This document shows, piece by piece, positions 16,524 to 25,880 of a stretch of DNA of 62,765 nucleotides (its first letter is position 1; every line of letters begins with the position of its first letter). Origin of the DNA: Flavobacteriaceae bacterium (GTDB taxonomy: Bacteria > Bacteroidota > Bacteroidia > Flavobacteriales > Flavobacteriaceae); NCBI GenBank assembly GCA_013215095.1, contig JABSPM010000007.1, positions 1-62,765 on the forward strand, given 5' to 3'. A program made the translations under genes and the position numbers. The notes under the pieces were generated by a model. That model ran no database searches and had not been told where the DNA came from. It worked only from the letters and a program-made list of their open reading frames with translations.

Positions 16524-16823
16524 AATAAGGTAGAGACCGCTTAACGTTTTCTTTGAAGCTTATGTTTTTAAAGATACAGCGTCGAGATAATGATATGACA
16601 TGGTGATTCATAGCTTATAAAAATTGTGAAATCGGAAAGGGTTTTAAATACGAGGTTAAGACTTTTATGAGCTTTTTTTTGTAAGGTTTAAAGTGGTTAA
16701 TTCAGGCGAGGTTTTGATTTTGTTTCTTTTTTTAAAAATTACTTGTTCTCCATGTAGTATTCCAAAATCAATGTGTATTTTTGTATCACATTTAAACAAA
16801 ATAAACATCAAAATTTAAATTTT
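16524..16823. other. 300-bp intergenic space before lpdA
   Basis: No gene is visible. It holds the lpdA -7 box near its end and a weak T-rich stretch (16670-16682) that could end the Lrp transcript. Nothing else is recognised. Confidence 0.4.
16776..16783 (+). promoter_or_regulatory. -7 box TATTTTTG of lpdA
   Basis: TAnnTTTG 40 bases before the chosen lpdA ATG. It overlaps the first codons of the longer alternative frame and so supports the later start. Confidence 0.55.
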
Positions 16824-18224
16824 ATGAGTCAATATGATGTAGCAGTTATCGGTTCTGGACCTGGAGGTTATGTGGCAGCTATTCGTTGTGCACAATTAGG
16901 TATGAAAACTGCGATTATTGAAAAGTATTCAACATTAGGCGGAACCTGCTTAAATGTAGGGTGTATTCCAAGTAAAACGCTTTTAGATTCGTCACATCAC
17001 TATGAAGATGCTGTAAAGCATTTTGAAACCCATGGTATTGAAATTCCAGGTGATATCAAGGTGAATTTAGAGAAAATGATAGCACGTAAACAAGCTGTAG
17101 TAGACCAGACCACTGGAGGTATCGACTTCTTAATGAAGAAAAACAATATTGATGTTTATCAAGGTTTAGGGGGGTTTAAAGATGCTACCCATATCACAAT
17201 TACTGGAGAAGAAACAATAGAAATTGAAGCGAAAAATACAATAATCGCAACAGGAAGTAAGCCGTCTAGCTTACCTTTTATACAAATTGATAAAGAGCGT
17301 ATTATTACATCAACAGAAGCTTTAAAATTAAAAGAAATACCAAAACACTTAATCGTTATTGGTGGTGGTGTTATAGGGTTGGAGCTTGGACAGGTTTATA
17401 AACGTTTAGGTGCCGATGTATCTGTTGTTGAATTTATGGACAGAATTGTGCCAACTATGGATGCCGGTGTTTCAAAAGAACTAAATAAAGTTCTTAAGAA
17501 GCAAAAGTTCAAAATGAATACCTCTCACAAAGTAAAGTCGGTTGAACGTGTTGGTGATGAAGTTGTAGTAAAAGCAGATAATAAAAAAGGGCAAGAAGTA
17601 GAGTTTCGTGGCGATTACTGTTTGGTATCTGTGGGGCGTCGTCCGTATACAGAAGGTTTGAACGTTGAAGTTGCAGGAGTGAAGATTAATGAAAGAGGGC
17701 AGATTGAGGTTAATGAACATTTACAAACAACGGCTCCAAATATCTATGCGATAGGAGATGTTGTTAAAGGGGCTATGTTAGCACATAAGGCAGAAGAAGA
17801 AGGAGTGTTTGTTGCAGAAACTTTAGCAGGACAAAAACCACATATTGATTATAATTTAATCCCAGGCGTTGTGTATACTTGGCCAGAAGTAGCTGCGGTT
17901 GGTAAAACAGAAGAAGAATTAAAAACAGCTGGTGTGGCTTATAAAGTTGGACATTTTCCTATGCGTGCTTTAGGACGAAGCAGAGCGAGCATGGATTTAG
18001 ATGGATTTGTGAAAATCCTCGCAGACCAATCTACAGATGAAATTCTTGGCGTTCACATGGTTGGTGCACGTGCTGCAGATATGATTGCTGAAGCTGTTGT
18101 GGCTATGGAATATAGAGCTTCTGCTGAAGATATATCGCGCATGTCTCATGCCCATCCAACATTTACTGAGGCTATTAAAGAAGCTGCTCTAGCTGCTACA
18201 GAAGATAGAGCATTACATATTTAG
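16824..18224 (+). CDS. lpdA: dihydrolipoyl dehydrogenase (E3)
   Basis: 466 aa from ATG 16824 (SQYDVAVIGSGPGGYVAA). It has FAD-binding GxGxxG at the N-terminus, the redox disulfide in GGTCLNVGCIPSK (about 39-51), NAD-binding VIGGGVIGLELG near 180, and the C-terminal dimer interface with the catalytic His-Glu in HAHPTFTEAIKEAAL. It reoxidises dihydrolipoamide in the pyruvate, 2-oxoglutarate or branched-chain complexes and glycine cleavage. It is monocistronic, with its own -7 box and terminator. Confidence 0.97.
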   Translation: MSQYDVAVIGSGPGGYVAAIRCAQLGMKTAIIEKYSTLGGTCLNVGCIPSKTLLDSSHHYEDAVKHFETHGIEIPGDIKVNLEKMIARKQAVVDQTTGGIDFLMKKNNIDVYQGLGGFKDATHITITGEETIEIEAKNTIIATGSKPSSLPFIQIDKERIITSTEALKLKEIPKHLIVIGGGVIGLELGQVYKRLGADVSVVEFMDRIVPTMDAGVSKELNKVLKKQKFKMNTSHKVKSVERVGDEVVVKADNKKGQEVEFRGDYCLVSVGRRPYTEGLNVEVAGVKINERGQIEVNEHLQTTAPNIYAIGDVVKGAMLAHKAEEEGVFVAETLAGQKPHIDYNLIPGVVYTWPEVAAVGKTEEELKTAGVAYKVGHFPMRALGRSRASMDLDGFVKILADQSTDEILGVHMVGARAADMIAEAVVAMEYRASAEDISRMSHAHPTFTEAIKEAALAATEDRALHI

Positions 18225-18264
18225 TAAAAGCAAAATTTAGAACTACCCAACATATATACATGTT

Positions 18265-18296
18265 AAGGCGAACAATGTATTGTTCGCCTTTTTTTA
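18265..18296 (+). terminator. strong intrinsic terminator of lpdA
   Basis: A perfect 11-bp stem (18265-18275 with 18280-18290), loop TGTA, then T7. Confidence 0.92.
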
Positions 18297-18479
18297 TGAG
18301 AAATGACATCTGATAGCATCACATAAAATGCGCCGATGCTTGGGGTGCGTACCTAAATTAGAATTATTATTATTAAGCATTTTTGTTGAAGAGCATCTGG
18401 GTTAGTATAATATGTCGCATGTCGTTTCTGTTTTTTTAAATAAAAGAATTAATTATCAGGCGTTTTACTGTAAGACTTT

Positions 18480-18487
18480 TATTTTTG
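18480..18487 (+). promoter_or_regulatory. -7 box TATTTTTG of the TonB receptor operon
   Basis: TAnnTTTG 41 bases before the ATG at 18529. The rest of the 300-bp gap after the lpdA terminator shows no gene. Confidence 0.5.
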
Positions 18488-18528
18488 TGAAGCATTTATA
18501 ATTATAAAATTTTAAACATCAATCATAA

Positions 18529-20910
18529 ATGAATATACAACAATATAGACAGTTAACGTTACTGTTTATGCTCTTTACTACCTTTTTGTTTGCACAGGAT
18601 AGTTTTACCATTAGTGGAACAATTAAGGATATAAATAATGGCGAAACTATATTTGGAGCTTCTGTTTTTTTGAAGGATACTAATATAGGAGCTATGAGTA
18701 ATGAATACGGTTTCTTTTCAATAACAGCGCCAAAAGGTACGTATATCTTAACAGTATCCTATCTAGGTTATGCTGAACAACAGCAGGAGATTACGTTAGA
18801 TAAAAATCAAAAACTGCAATTTGAACTTAAAGAATCTTCTACAGAATTAGAGGAAGTTATTGTTACCGCAGAAGAATCTGAGCGCATCAATATTAAAAGC
18901 CCTCAAATGAGTGTTTCTAAATTAAAGATTAAAACCATTAAAAATATTCCTGTTGTTTTAGGAGAGGTAGATATCATTAAGTCTATACAATTATTGCCTG
19001 GGGTTACCAATACAGGAGAAGGGTCAAGTGGGTTTAATGTAAGAGGTGGAGCTGTAGACCAAAATTTGGTATTATTAGATGAAGCTATTATTTACAATAC
19101 CTCGCATTTGCTCGGTTTTTTCTCTGTATTTAATGCAGATGCCATTAAAGATATAAAATTATATAAAGGCGGAATTCCATCACGATTTGGAGGTCGTGTT
19201 TCTTCTGTTTTAGATGTTAGACAAAAAGATGGAAATAATAAACATATGGCAATAACTGGTGGTATAGGCGTTATATCTAGCCGCCTCGCTATTGAAGGGC
19301 CAATAGTCAAGAAGAAAGGTTCTTTTTTATTGGCTGGTAGAGGCTCGTATGCACATCTTTTTTTAAAATTATCAGGAGAAGATAATAGTGCCTATTTTTA
19401 TGATGTTAACCTGAAAACTAACTATACGTTAGATAACAAAAATAAATTTTACTTATCGGGATATTTTGGTCGTGATGATTTTTCATTTGGAGGTAACTTT
19501 AAAAGTGGTTATGGAAATTTATCAGGGAATCTAAGATGGAATCATATCTTTAGTTCACGTTTATTTACCAATCTATCTTTAATTTATAGTAAATATGATT
19601 ACGCTTTAGATTTTAAGACTTTTGAATTTGATTGGTTATCTTATATTAATAATTATAATGTCAAATATGATTTTAGTTACTATCTAAATGATACAATGAA
19701 GTTAGATTTTGGAGCTAACATAATTTACTACGATTTTTATCCAGGAAAGATTGAGCCTACTTCAAGTACATCTGCTATAAATCCTTTAGAATTAGATGAA
19801 AAAACAGCCTTTGAAAGTGGCTTGTATATTAGTGTTGAGCATAAAATCACGAAACAACTATCAGCAAATTACGGTTTGCGTTATAGCAGATTTAGTAGGT
19901 TAGGGCAACAAACTCTAGTCGATTATAGAGATAATTTGCCTGTCGTTTATAATGAAACTATAGGTATTTATGAATCTGGAGAAGAGGTAGGTGCAACCTA
20001 TTATAAAAGTGGAGCGTCTATAGAAACTTTTGATAATTTTGAACCGCGCTTAGCTTTAGCGTATCAGGTTAATGACAATTCATCGCTTAAGACTGGTTAT
20101 TCCCGTACCTCACAGTATATTCATTTGTTGTCTAATACAACCTCAGTTACGCCTTTAGATGTATGGACGCCAAGTGGAAAATATATAAAGCCACAACTAT
20201 CCAATCAATATGCACTTGGTTATTTTAGAAACTTTAAGGATAAAACTTATACTTTAGAAATAGAAAGTTACTATAAAACTGTAGCCAATCGGATTGATTA
20301 TATAGATGGTTCAGACTTGATAGGAAATAATACTATTGAAACCGAAATTTTAACTGGTGAAGCTAGAGCTTATGGATTAGAATTGTTGTTAAGAAAGGCT
20401 AAAGGAAGATTTACAGGCTGGCTTGCCTATACTATTTCTAAGGCAGAACAACGAACTCCTGGAGGTGCCTCTGGAGGCCTAGGAATAAACAATGGTGAAT
20501 GGTATAATTCGGCACATAATAGAACACATGATTTGTCATTAACAGGAAGTTATAAATTTAATGACAAATGGACATTTGGAGCAAATTTCATTTACCAAAC
20601 TGGACGTCCAGTGACTTACCCAGATGGTCAATATGAATATGAAGGTCTAACCATTGCCAATTATTCTCCGAGAAACTCAGATCGTTTAACAGCTTACCAT
20701 CGTATAGACATTTCTGCAACTTGGAAGCCAAAAGGAACATCAGTAAAAAAATGGAACTCAGAGTGGGTTTTCGGAATTTATAATCTTTACAATCGCAGAA
20801 ATGCGGCTTCTATATCTTTTGGACAAAATAGAGAAACAGGTATAAATGAAGCTACAAGAACAGCAATTTTTGGAATTGTACCCTCAGTAACTTATAATTT
20901 TAAATTTTAA
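18529..20910 (+). CDS. TonB-dependent receptor with CarboxypepD-like N-terminal domain
   Basis: 793 aa outer-membrane protein. A signal peptide (about 1-22, ending LFAQDS) is followed by a carboxypeptidase-regulatory-like beta-sandwich (25-110), a plug (about 125-225, with EVDIIKSIQLLPGVTNTGEG and FNVRGGAVDQN) and a 22-strand barrel ending NFKF with terminal Phe. There is no SusD partner; instead a DUF4249 lipoprotein follows after 3 bp, the usual pairing for this subgroup. Substrate unknown: iron chelates or a peptide are possible. Confidence 0.92.
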   Translation: MNIQQYRQLTLLFMLFTTFLFAQDSFTISGTIKDINNGETIFGASVFLKDTNIGAMSNEYGFFSITAPKGTYILTVSYLGYAEQQQEITLDKNQKLQFELKESSTELEEVIVTAEESERINIKSPQMSVSKLKIKTIKNIPVVLGEVDIIKSIQLLPGVTNTGEGSSGFNVRGGAVDQNLVLLDEAIIYNTSHLLGFFSVFNADAIKDIKLYKGGIPSRFGGRVSSVLDVRQKDGNNKHMAITGGIGVISSRLAIEGPIVKKKGSFLLAGRGSYAHLFLKLSGEDNSAYFYDVNLKTNYTLDNKNKFYLSGYFGRDDFSFGGNFKSGYGNLSGNLRWNHIFSSRLFTNLSLIYSKYDYALDFKTFEFDWLSYINNYNVKYDFSYYLNDTMKLDFGANIIYYDFYPGKIEPTSSTSAINPLELDEKTAFESGLYISVEHKITKQLSANYGLRYSRFSRLGQQTLVDYRDNLPVVYNETIGIYESGEEVGATYYKSGASIETFDNFEPRLALAYQVNDNSSLKTGYSRTSQYIHLLSNTTSVTPLDVWTPSGKYIKPQLSNQYALGYFRNFKDKTYTLEIESYYKTVANRIDYIDGSDLIGNNTIETEILTGEARAYGLELLLRKAKGRFTGWLAYTISKAEQRTPGGASGGLGINNGEWYNSAHNRTHDLSLTGSYKFNDKWTFGANFIYQTGRPVTYPDGQYEYEGLTIANYSPRNSDRLTAYHRIDISATWKPKGTSVKKWNSEWVFGIYNLYNRRNAASISFGQNRETGINEATRTAIFGIVPSVTYNFKF

Positions 20911-20913
20911 AAG

Positions 20914-21759
20914 ATGAGAATTTATAAACGAAATATATTAAGTATATTATCATTCTTAGCAATATCATGTACAGATATTGTGGATGTTGAGGTGCAAAGT
21001 GCTCCCCTTAGATTAGTTATTGAAGCCTCGCTTAACTGGGAGAAAGGTACGCTAGGAAATGAACAAGTCATTAGCTTAAGTCAAACTGTACCATATTTTG
21101 ATGAGCTTATCAATAATGAGGTTGTAGGTGCTTCTGTGAAAGTTACTAATATGACAACGGGAACGGAATTTGAGTTTTCTGACCAAAATGACGGAACTTA
21201 TAAAACATCTAGTTTTATACCAGTGTTAGGAAATAGCTATAGCTTGGAAGTACAACATGAAGGTGAGACTTATATGGCAGAAGAAACCTTTTCATCTGTA
21301 GTAGATATTACTGAAATTAATCAATCTACTGAGCAAGGCTTTAATGATGAGGTATTAGAAGTGAATGTTTTATTTGATGATCCTATAGATGAGGATAATT
21401 ATTATCTGTTTAGATTTAAAGAACAAGGTGACCTATTGCCAGAGTTTGTTGAAATATCAGATGAATTTACAAATGGCAATCAAATGACTATATTTTATGA
21501 AAAGGAAGATGACGACAGTATTAATCAAGAAGAATTTGTACCTGGTGATAGTGTAGATATCAAATTTTATGGCATTTCAGAACAGTACTATAATTATATA
21601 CAATTATTATTGAACCAATATGAGAGCGTAGGAAACCCGTTTAGCACAGTTCCTGTAGTGCTAAAAGGTAACTGTACAAATCCAGAAAATCCAGATAATT
21701 ATGCTTTTGGATATTTTAGATTGTCAGAAATGGTGACGGCTTCTTATAGTTTTCAGTAA
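20914..21759 (+). CDS. DUF4249 lipoprotein, partner of the TonB receptor
   Basis: 281 aa with a lipoprotein signal peptide (lipobox FLAISC, Cys19) and the Ig-like beta-rich DUF4249 domain: LVIEASLNWEKG near the start, then VSLSQT-like and VKVTNMTTGTEFEF strands. It is exposed at the cell surface or periplasm and is thought to cap or assist its receptor. It starts 3 bases after the receptor stop codon, so it is cotranscribed. Confidence 0.88.
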   Translation: MRIYKRNILSILSFLAISCTDIVDVEVQSAPLRLVIEASLNWEKGTLGNEQVISLSQTVPYFDELINNEVVGASVKVTNMTTGTEFEFSDQNDGTYKTSSFIPVLGNSYSLEVQHEGETYMAEETFSSVVDITEINQSTEQGFNDEVLEVNVLFDDPIDEDNYYLFRFKEQGDLLPEFVEISDEFTNGNQMTIFYEKEDDDSINQEEFVPGDSVDIKFYGISEQYYNYIQLLLNQYESVGNPFSTVPVVLKGNCTNPENPDNYAFGYFRLSEMVTASYSFQ

Positions 21760-22079
21760 CTATGTTTGAGTTAATTGATAAAAAAAATTCGTTATGTGGT
21801 TTTTTTGTTTAAATCTAATAAATACATTAATTTGAGTCTTGTTTTTAATCAATGTATTTATTAAATTTAAACAAAATATAGTTTAGGCTATAATAATAGA
21901 ACGCAAAAAAAAGAATTTTCATATTATATTTTAATTTTTTTGGTTTTGTGTGACTTAAATAAAATGGCTTTAAAAGCATTAATATTAGAGGATTAAGTAA
22001 TTAAATTGAAGAGATATTTTTTGTTAAATTGGTCGATGAATTTTTAATTTTTAATTTTTTTTTTAAAAGTAAAAAATTA
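21760..22079. other. very AT-rich 5' region upstream of the sigma gene
   Basis: 320 bases of A/T-rich DNA with several homopolymer runs and no open frame of note. No terminator is clear after the DUF4249 gene. Nothing else is recognised before the ECF-type promoter at 22080. Confidence 0.4.
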
Positions 22080-22106
22080 TGTGACCTTTTAAATAAAGCA
22101 GTGTCT
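22080..22106 (+). promoter_or_regulatory. candidate autoregulated ECF promoter (TGTGACC-N14-GTGTCT)
   Basis: TGTGACC (22080-22086) and GTGTCT (22101-22106) resemble the AAC...GTC spacing of ECF sigma promoters and differ from the housekeeping TAnnTTTG. The position, 29 bases before the sigma start, suggests the factor drives its own gene. This is an inference from pattern. Confidence 0.5.
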
Positions 22107-22134
22107 TAACATACAAACACCCTAACTAATAACA

Positions 22135-22716
22135 TTGAGATTACATCAGAATGTAAACGATTGGTCTGACCAGCAATTGGTAGAATCTATAGTTTCTACT
22201 AATGATACATTGCTCTTTGAAATATTGTACGACAGGTATGCCAAAGTGGTTTATAACAAATGTTATGGATTTTCTAGAAATGGTCAAGAAGCTGAAGATT
22301 TAACACAAGATGTGTTTTTGAAGCTTTTTGTTAAATTAGGAACCTTTAAAGGAAAGTCAAAATTCTCTACATGGTTATATGCATTTACATATAATCATTG
22401 TGTTAACTATGTGAATAGAAACAATTCTAAGAAAATAGAAAAGAACTCATATGATGTTGAAGATTTTCGAGAGGATTATTACAATCCAGAAGAGGATGAT
22501 AATGCAATCAATGAATTAAGGGTAGAAAAGTTGAAAGAAGCATTAGATATTATTTCTCCAGAAGAGAAAATGATTCTATTGCTTAAATATCAAGATTTCT
22601 TAAGTATTAAAGAACTTACAGGGATTTTAGATATAGGTGAAAGTGCAGTTAAGATGCGACTCAAAAGAGCCAAAGAAAAGCTTATTAACGTATATAATGA
22701 AGTTGAGCATGGATAA
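22135..22716 (+). CDS. ECF-type RNA polymerase sigma factor
   Basis: 193 aa. Region 2 (about 30-100) reads FEILYDRYAKVVYNKCYGF...EDLTQDVFLKLFVKL; region 4 (about 140-190) reads LSIKELTGILDIGESAVKMR with the helix-turn-helix. Start is TTG at 22135: an in-frame stop at 22123 and no ATG leave little choice. No classical anti-sigma gene follows. Instead a 57-aa protein overlaps the stop by 8 bases, then comes an MscS-like channel, so an envelope or osmotic stress role is plausible. Confidence 0.88.
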   Translation: MRLHQNVNDWSDQQLVESIVSTNDTLLFEILYDRYAKVVYNKCYGFSRNGQEAEDLTQDVFLKLFVKLGTFKGKSKFSTWLYAFTYNHCVNYVNRNNSKKIEKNSYDVEDFREDYYNPEEDDNAINELRVEKLKEALDIISPEEKMILLLKYQDFLSIKELTGILDIGESAVKMRLKRAKEKLINVYNEVEHG

Positions 22717-22882
22717 TCCATTTAAGAACATAAACAAGCCCTTGCACGAAGTTCCAGCAGAACTGAAAAGTAGAGTTATGAGAGATATCGCTACAGCTAA
22801 GCTTTTAATGGAGTTAGCAAATCTGTTTTCATTAAATATAGGTAGTGTTATTGAGCGAACAATTAAAGAACGAAACAAATAA
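22709..22882 (+). CDS. 57-aa protein overlapping the sigma gene
   Basis: Starts at ATG 22709 inside the sigma stop region (8-base overlap) and reads DNPFKNINKPLHEVPAELKS then RVMRDIATAKLLMELANLFS. It is too short and too soluble for a normal transmembrane anti-sigma factor, but its place is exactly that of one. It lacks cysteines and membrane segments. It could be a minimal sigma antagonist or the stump of a longer regulator. A longer frame reaching back into the sigma gene is not credible. Confidence 0.72.
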   Translation: MDNPFKNINKPLHEVPAELKSRVMRDIATAKLLMELANLFSLNIGSVIERTIKERNK

Positions 22883-22903
22883 TTTGACCAAATAAAATAA
22901 TTA

Positions 22904-23710
22904 ATGGAAACACTGGAAGAGATAAAGAACATGGCTATAGAAAACTTCTCGTCAACGGGAGTTAATATTTTAAAAGCGCTATTAGTACTATTAATCGGAT
23001 GGATTCTTATCAAATTGATGTTAAGAATTCTCAAGAAATCTTTAAAGTTTATAAAAGTAGATAAACTAAGTAATAAGATTAACGCTATTGAAATTATTGA
23101 AGGGAAGAAACTAAATGTAGATGTAGAGCAGTTGTTGCTTACAGTTTTAAAGTGGGTAGCATTGCTTGTACTTTTAGTTATCGTATCTGAGATGATGGAA
23201 ATTAATATGCTCTCTGAAGGAATTGCAGGACTTATAGGTTTCTTGCCAAAAGTGCTTAGCGGAACAGCTGTTTTTGTTATTGGTTTATTTATCGCAAATG
23301 CGGTTAAAAAAGGTATCCAATCATTTTTCAAAACCTTAGAACTCTCAGGCTCAAAGATTATTAGTCAGCTTGTGTTTTTTGTTATTTTAATACTGGTTTC
23401 TGTCACTGCATTAAATCAGGCTGGAATTAATACAGATTTAATTACAAGTAATTTAAATCTGATATTTGGAGCAGTGCTTGCAGCCTTTGCAATTGCGATA
23501 GGACTTGGAGCAAGAAATGTTGTCGCAGATTTATTAAGAACATTTTATGTAAGGAGATTGTACGAACTCGGACAAACTATAAAAGTAAAAGGATTAGAAG
23601 GAGATATTGAAGCCATAGATGATATCTCTTTAACCTTAAAAACTAAAACAGGAAAAACTATTATTCCTATAAAAGAAATTGTGGATAATCAAGTCGAAAT
23701 TCAGGGTTAG
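22904..23710 (+). CDS. MscS-like mechanosensitive channel, small form
   Basis: 268 aa with four or five transmembrane segments. The pore-lining helix is Ala/Gly-rich (FGAVLAAFAIAIGLGARNVV, about 185-205) as in MscS TM3. It is followed by a short beta domain with YELGQTIKVKGLEGDIEAID and TIIPIKEIVD. The large C-terminal cage of E. coli MscS is missing. It lies 21 bp after the 57-aa gene, in one unit with the sigma factor, and ends at a strong terminator. Confidence 0.83.
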   Translation: METLEEIKNMAIENFSSTGVNILKALLVLLIGWILIKLMLRILKKSLKFIKVDKLSNKINAIEIIEGKKLNVDVEQLLLTVLKWVALLVLLVIVSEMMEINMLSEGIAGLIGFLPKVLSGTAVFVIGLFIANAVKKGIQSFFKTLELSGSKIISQLVFFVILILVSVTALNQAGINTDLITSNLNLIFGAVLAAFAIAIGLGARNVVADLLRTFYVRRLYELGQTIKVKGLEGDIEAIDDISLTLKTKTGKTIIPIKEIVDNQVEIQG

Positions 23711-23770
23711 CTTGTGTTATGGTAATAAGTTATTGTTAGGGAAGACCTGAATTTTGATTTATCTACGATA

Positions 23771-23803
23771 GCCCTTTCCAAAGTATTGGAAAGGGCTTTT
23801 TTT
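23771..23803 (+). terminator. strong intrinsic terminator of the sigma/MscS unit
   Basis: AGCCCTTTCCAA pairs with TTGGAAAGGGCT around a short AGTA-type loop (about 23770-23797), followed by T8. Confidence 0.9.
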
Positions 23804-23806
23804 ATG

Positions 23807-24040
23807 CAAAAAATCAGTAGTCGTTGTAATTTCTTTTTATAGCTTCTATTTGTGGGAGCTTTGATTTTCAATAATAACATGATCGCTGGTAAAAGACTAA
23901 ATTTTTGAAATAGCAACTATGAACGAACGATGAATACGAAAAAATTGATGTCTTGGCAATTTAGCATCTATAGCGCTGATAGTTTCTCTAGTTATAGATT
24001 TTGTTTGTGGTATAATTTTAACACAATCCACTATAGCTTT
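23807..24040 (-). pseudogene. remnant of a LytTR-domain response regulator (C-terminal part)
   Basis: On the minus strand one frame reads LPRHQFFRIHRSFIVAISKI, the hallmark of the LytTR DNA-binding domain, and another frame continues NRSYKKKLQRLLIF, the usual end of the domain. They are joined only by a frameshift. The receiver domain is absent. This is a decayed regulator of the LytTR family. Confidence 0.65.
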
Positions 24041-24145
24041 CAATATAAATATTGATATTAATAGTGTTTTTTTTTACTACCGAAGACTGAAGCTCATGAA
24101 AAGGGGGAACAACTTTAGAACAACTCTGTGTTTTTTACTATTTTT

Positions 24146-24384
24146 ATGGTACGAAGCTTTATAATATTCAAAAAAGCACCTGTAATACAAAAAAAATGAG
24201 AGGCTTAGCTGCTGCTGCCAGTTTATTAGGATTAGTCATTGGCTTTTTTGGGACCATTTTAGGAATGATTGCCACTCTTGGTTTTATCGAAGCTTTTGAT
24301 AAGTTGAATTCAGAACTGCTTGCAGGAAGTTTAAAAGTATCGTTTTTAACTGGATTTTTTTATAATAATACGTGTAGATATTGA
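24146..24384 (+). pseudogene. remnant of a MotA/TolQ/ExbB-type proton channel gene
   Basis: From 24196 the frame reads RGLAAAASLLGLVIGFFGTI followed by LGMIATLGFIEAFDKLN and LAGSLKVSFLTGFF, matching the helix and hairpin of MotA/TolQ/ExbB channels. The upstream bases continue the match in another frame (KKAPVIQK), showing a one-base slip in a poly-A run. The end is replaced by a foreign tail after 62 codons. It is too short to work as a channel. Confidence 0.6.
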
Positions 24385-24423
24385 TTTTAAAAGATTTAGA
24401 TCAACTTGAATAAATCTATTATT

Positions 24424-24453
24424 AAAAAACGCCTTATTTTTATGGGCATTTTT
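24424..24453 (-). terminator. terminator of the DEAD-box gene
   Basis: On the minus strand AAAATGCC and GGCGTTTT pair (one G-T) around an 11-base loop and are followed by T. It starts three bases after the stop codon. Confidence 0.6.
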
Positions 24454-24456
24454 GTT

Positions 24457-25803
24457 TTATTTACGACGTTTCTTTTTATTGTAATTCTTATCGCCCCGCG
24501 TTTTAGGCTTTTTATATTTTTGTTTAATAGTCCTTCTGTAAGAACCACCTAGATTGGTTTTTTTATTTTTTTCTTTTTTTTCATGAAAAGCTTCTCCAAA
24601 AGTTTCATCTCGTTTGGTTGGATTGTGCTTTTCAATCTTTTTTTCTCGCTCTTCTTCAATTAATTCTGTAGAAATCTCAACAACTTCTGGAAGTTGCAGC
24701 ATAGGAATTTGCATTTGCATCAGACGCTCAATGTTTTCTAAAGCTTCTTGCTCTTTTTTAGTAGAAAACAATAAGGCATGACCTTCTTTCTCAGCACGAC
24801 CTGTTCTGCCAATACGATGCATGTAATTTTCAGGATAATCAGGTGTATCAAAATTGATTACATGTGTAATGTTATCAATATCTAGACCTCTTGCCATCAC
24901 ATCAGTAGCAATTAAAATACGATTTTCACCATTTTCAAATTGCTCTATACTTCTCAATCGATAATTTTGTGTTTTATTAGAGTGAATAACGCAACATTCG
25001 CCATAAAAACGCTCTTCTAATTGTTCAAATAAGCGATCTGCCATACGTTTATAAGCTACAAATAGGAGTACTTTGTTATAGGTATCTTTATCGCTTAATA
25101 AATGATTAACGAGATTAACTTTTGTGTAGAAGTTGGGAATGTTGTAACGTGTTTGAGAAATATTTTCTAATGGTGTCCCAGAAACAGCTATAGATATTTT
25201 ATCAGGATTAATAAAAAAGCTATTGATAAGTTCATCCACATCCTTAGTCATTGTTGCAGAGAACATAATATTTTGACGACGTTCTGGTAAAATATCAAAA
25301 ATATTAACCAATTGATGCCTAAATCCAAGATCTAACATTACATCAACTTCATCTATTACCAGTTTTTGAATCGATTTTAATTGTAAAACACGGCTCACAG
25401 CTAAGTCATATAAGCGTCCGGGCGTAGCAACTAATATATCTAAGCCTTGAGCAACCTGTTGTTTTTGTGTGTTGATATTAGTACCACCATAAACGCCCAA
25501 AACTCTAACGTTAATATATTTAGCAATTTTTTCAAATTCCTCAACCACCTGGACCACCAGCTCTCGTGTCGGTACAAGTACTAAAACACGAGGATTTTCT
25601 TGCCTTGAATAAGGTAAATTTTTTAAAATTGGTAAACCATAAGCAAAGGTTTTACCTGTTCCTGTCTGGGCGATACCTACAACATCTTTACCAGAACCTA
25701 TAATGTTAAAAGATTCTTGCTGAATTGGTGTTGGTTTTTCAAAACCAAGATCATCAATTGCATTTCTAAGAGGTGTAGTAAGATTGAGTTCTTTAAAAGT
25801 CAC
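24457..25803 (-). CDS. DEAD/DEAH-box ATP-dependent RNA helicase
   Basis: 448 aa. Q motif FEKPTPIQQ (about 20-28), motif I AQTGTGKT (44-51), motif II written DEVD (about 150) in place of DEAD, motif III SAT, and C-terminal motif VI HRIGRTGRAEKEG near 340. The tail (about 390-448) is lysine-rich (TKRDETFGEAFHEKKEKNK and beyond) and should bind RNA, as in RhlE/CsdA-like helicases. Role in ribosome assembly or mRNA unwinding is inferred. It is divergent from pabB. Confidence 0.92.
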   Translation of the reverse strand: MTFKELNLTTPLRNAIDDLGFEKPTPIQQESFNIIGSGKDVVGIAQTGTGKTFAYGLPILKNLPYSRQENPRVLVLVPTRELVVQVVEEFEKIAKYINVRVLGVYGGTNINTQKQQVAQGLDILVATPGRLYDLAVSRVLQLKSIQKLVIDEVDVMLDLGFRHQLVNIFDILPERRQNIMFSATMTKDVDELINSFFINPDKISIAVSGTPLENISQTRYNIPNFYTKVNLVNHLLSDKDTYNKVLLFVAYKRMADRLFEQLEERFYGECCVIHSNKTQNYRLRSIEQFENGENRILIATDVMARGLDIDNITHVINFDTPDYPENYMHRIGRTGRAEKEGHALLFSTKKEQEALENIERLMQMQIPMLQLPEVVEISTELIEEEREKKIEKHNPTKRDETFGEAFHEKKEKNKKTNLGGSYRRTIKQKYKKPKTRGDKNYNKKKRRK

Positions 25804-25821
25804 AATAGTTGTTTAAAACAA

Positions 25822-25829
25822 CAAAGGTA
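25822..25829 (-). promoter_or_regulatory. -7 box TACCTTTG of the DEAD-box gene
   Basis: TAnnTTTG on the minus strand, 18 bases before the start codon, in the 77-bp divergent gap with pabB. Confidence 0.5.
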
Positions 25830-25880
25830 AGTGTTTATTAAAAAATAGAACTTTTAATTTATATTTATCTGATTAAATTT

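Noticed and set aside
22627-23331. 234-codon minus-strand frame across the sigma/MscS unit
   Set aside because: It runs antisense through three genes that have clear families, so it is a chance frame.
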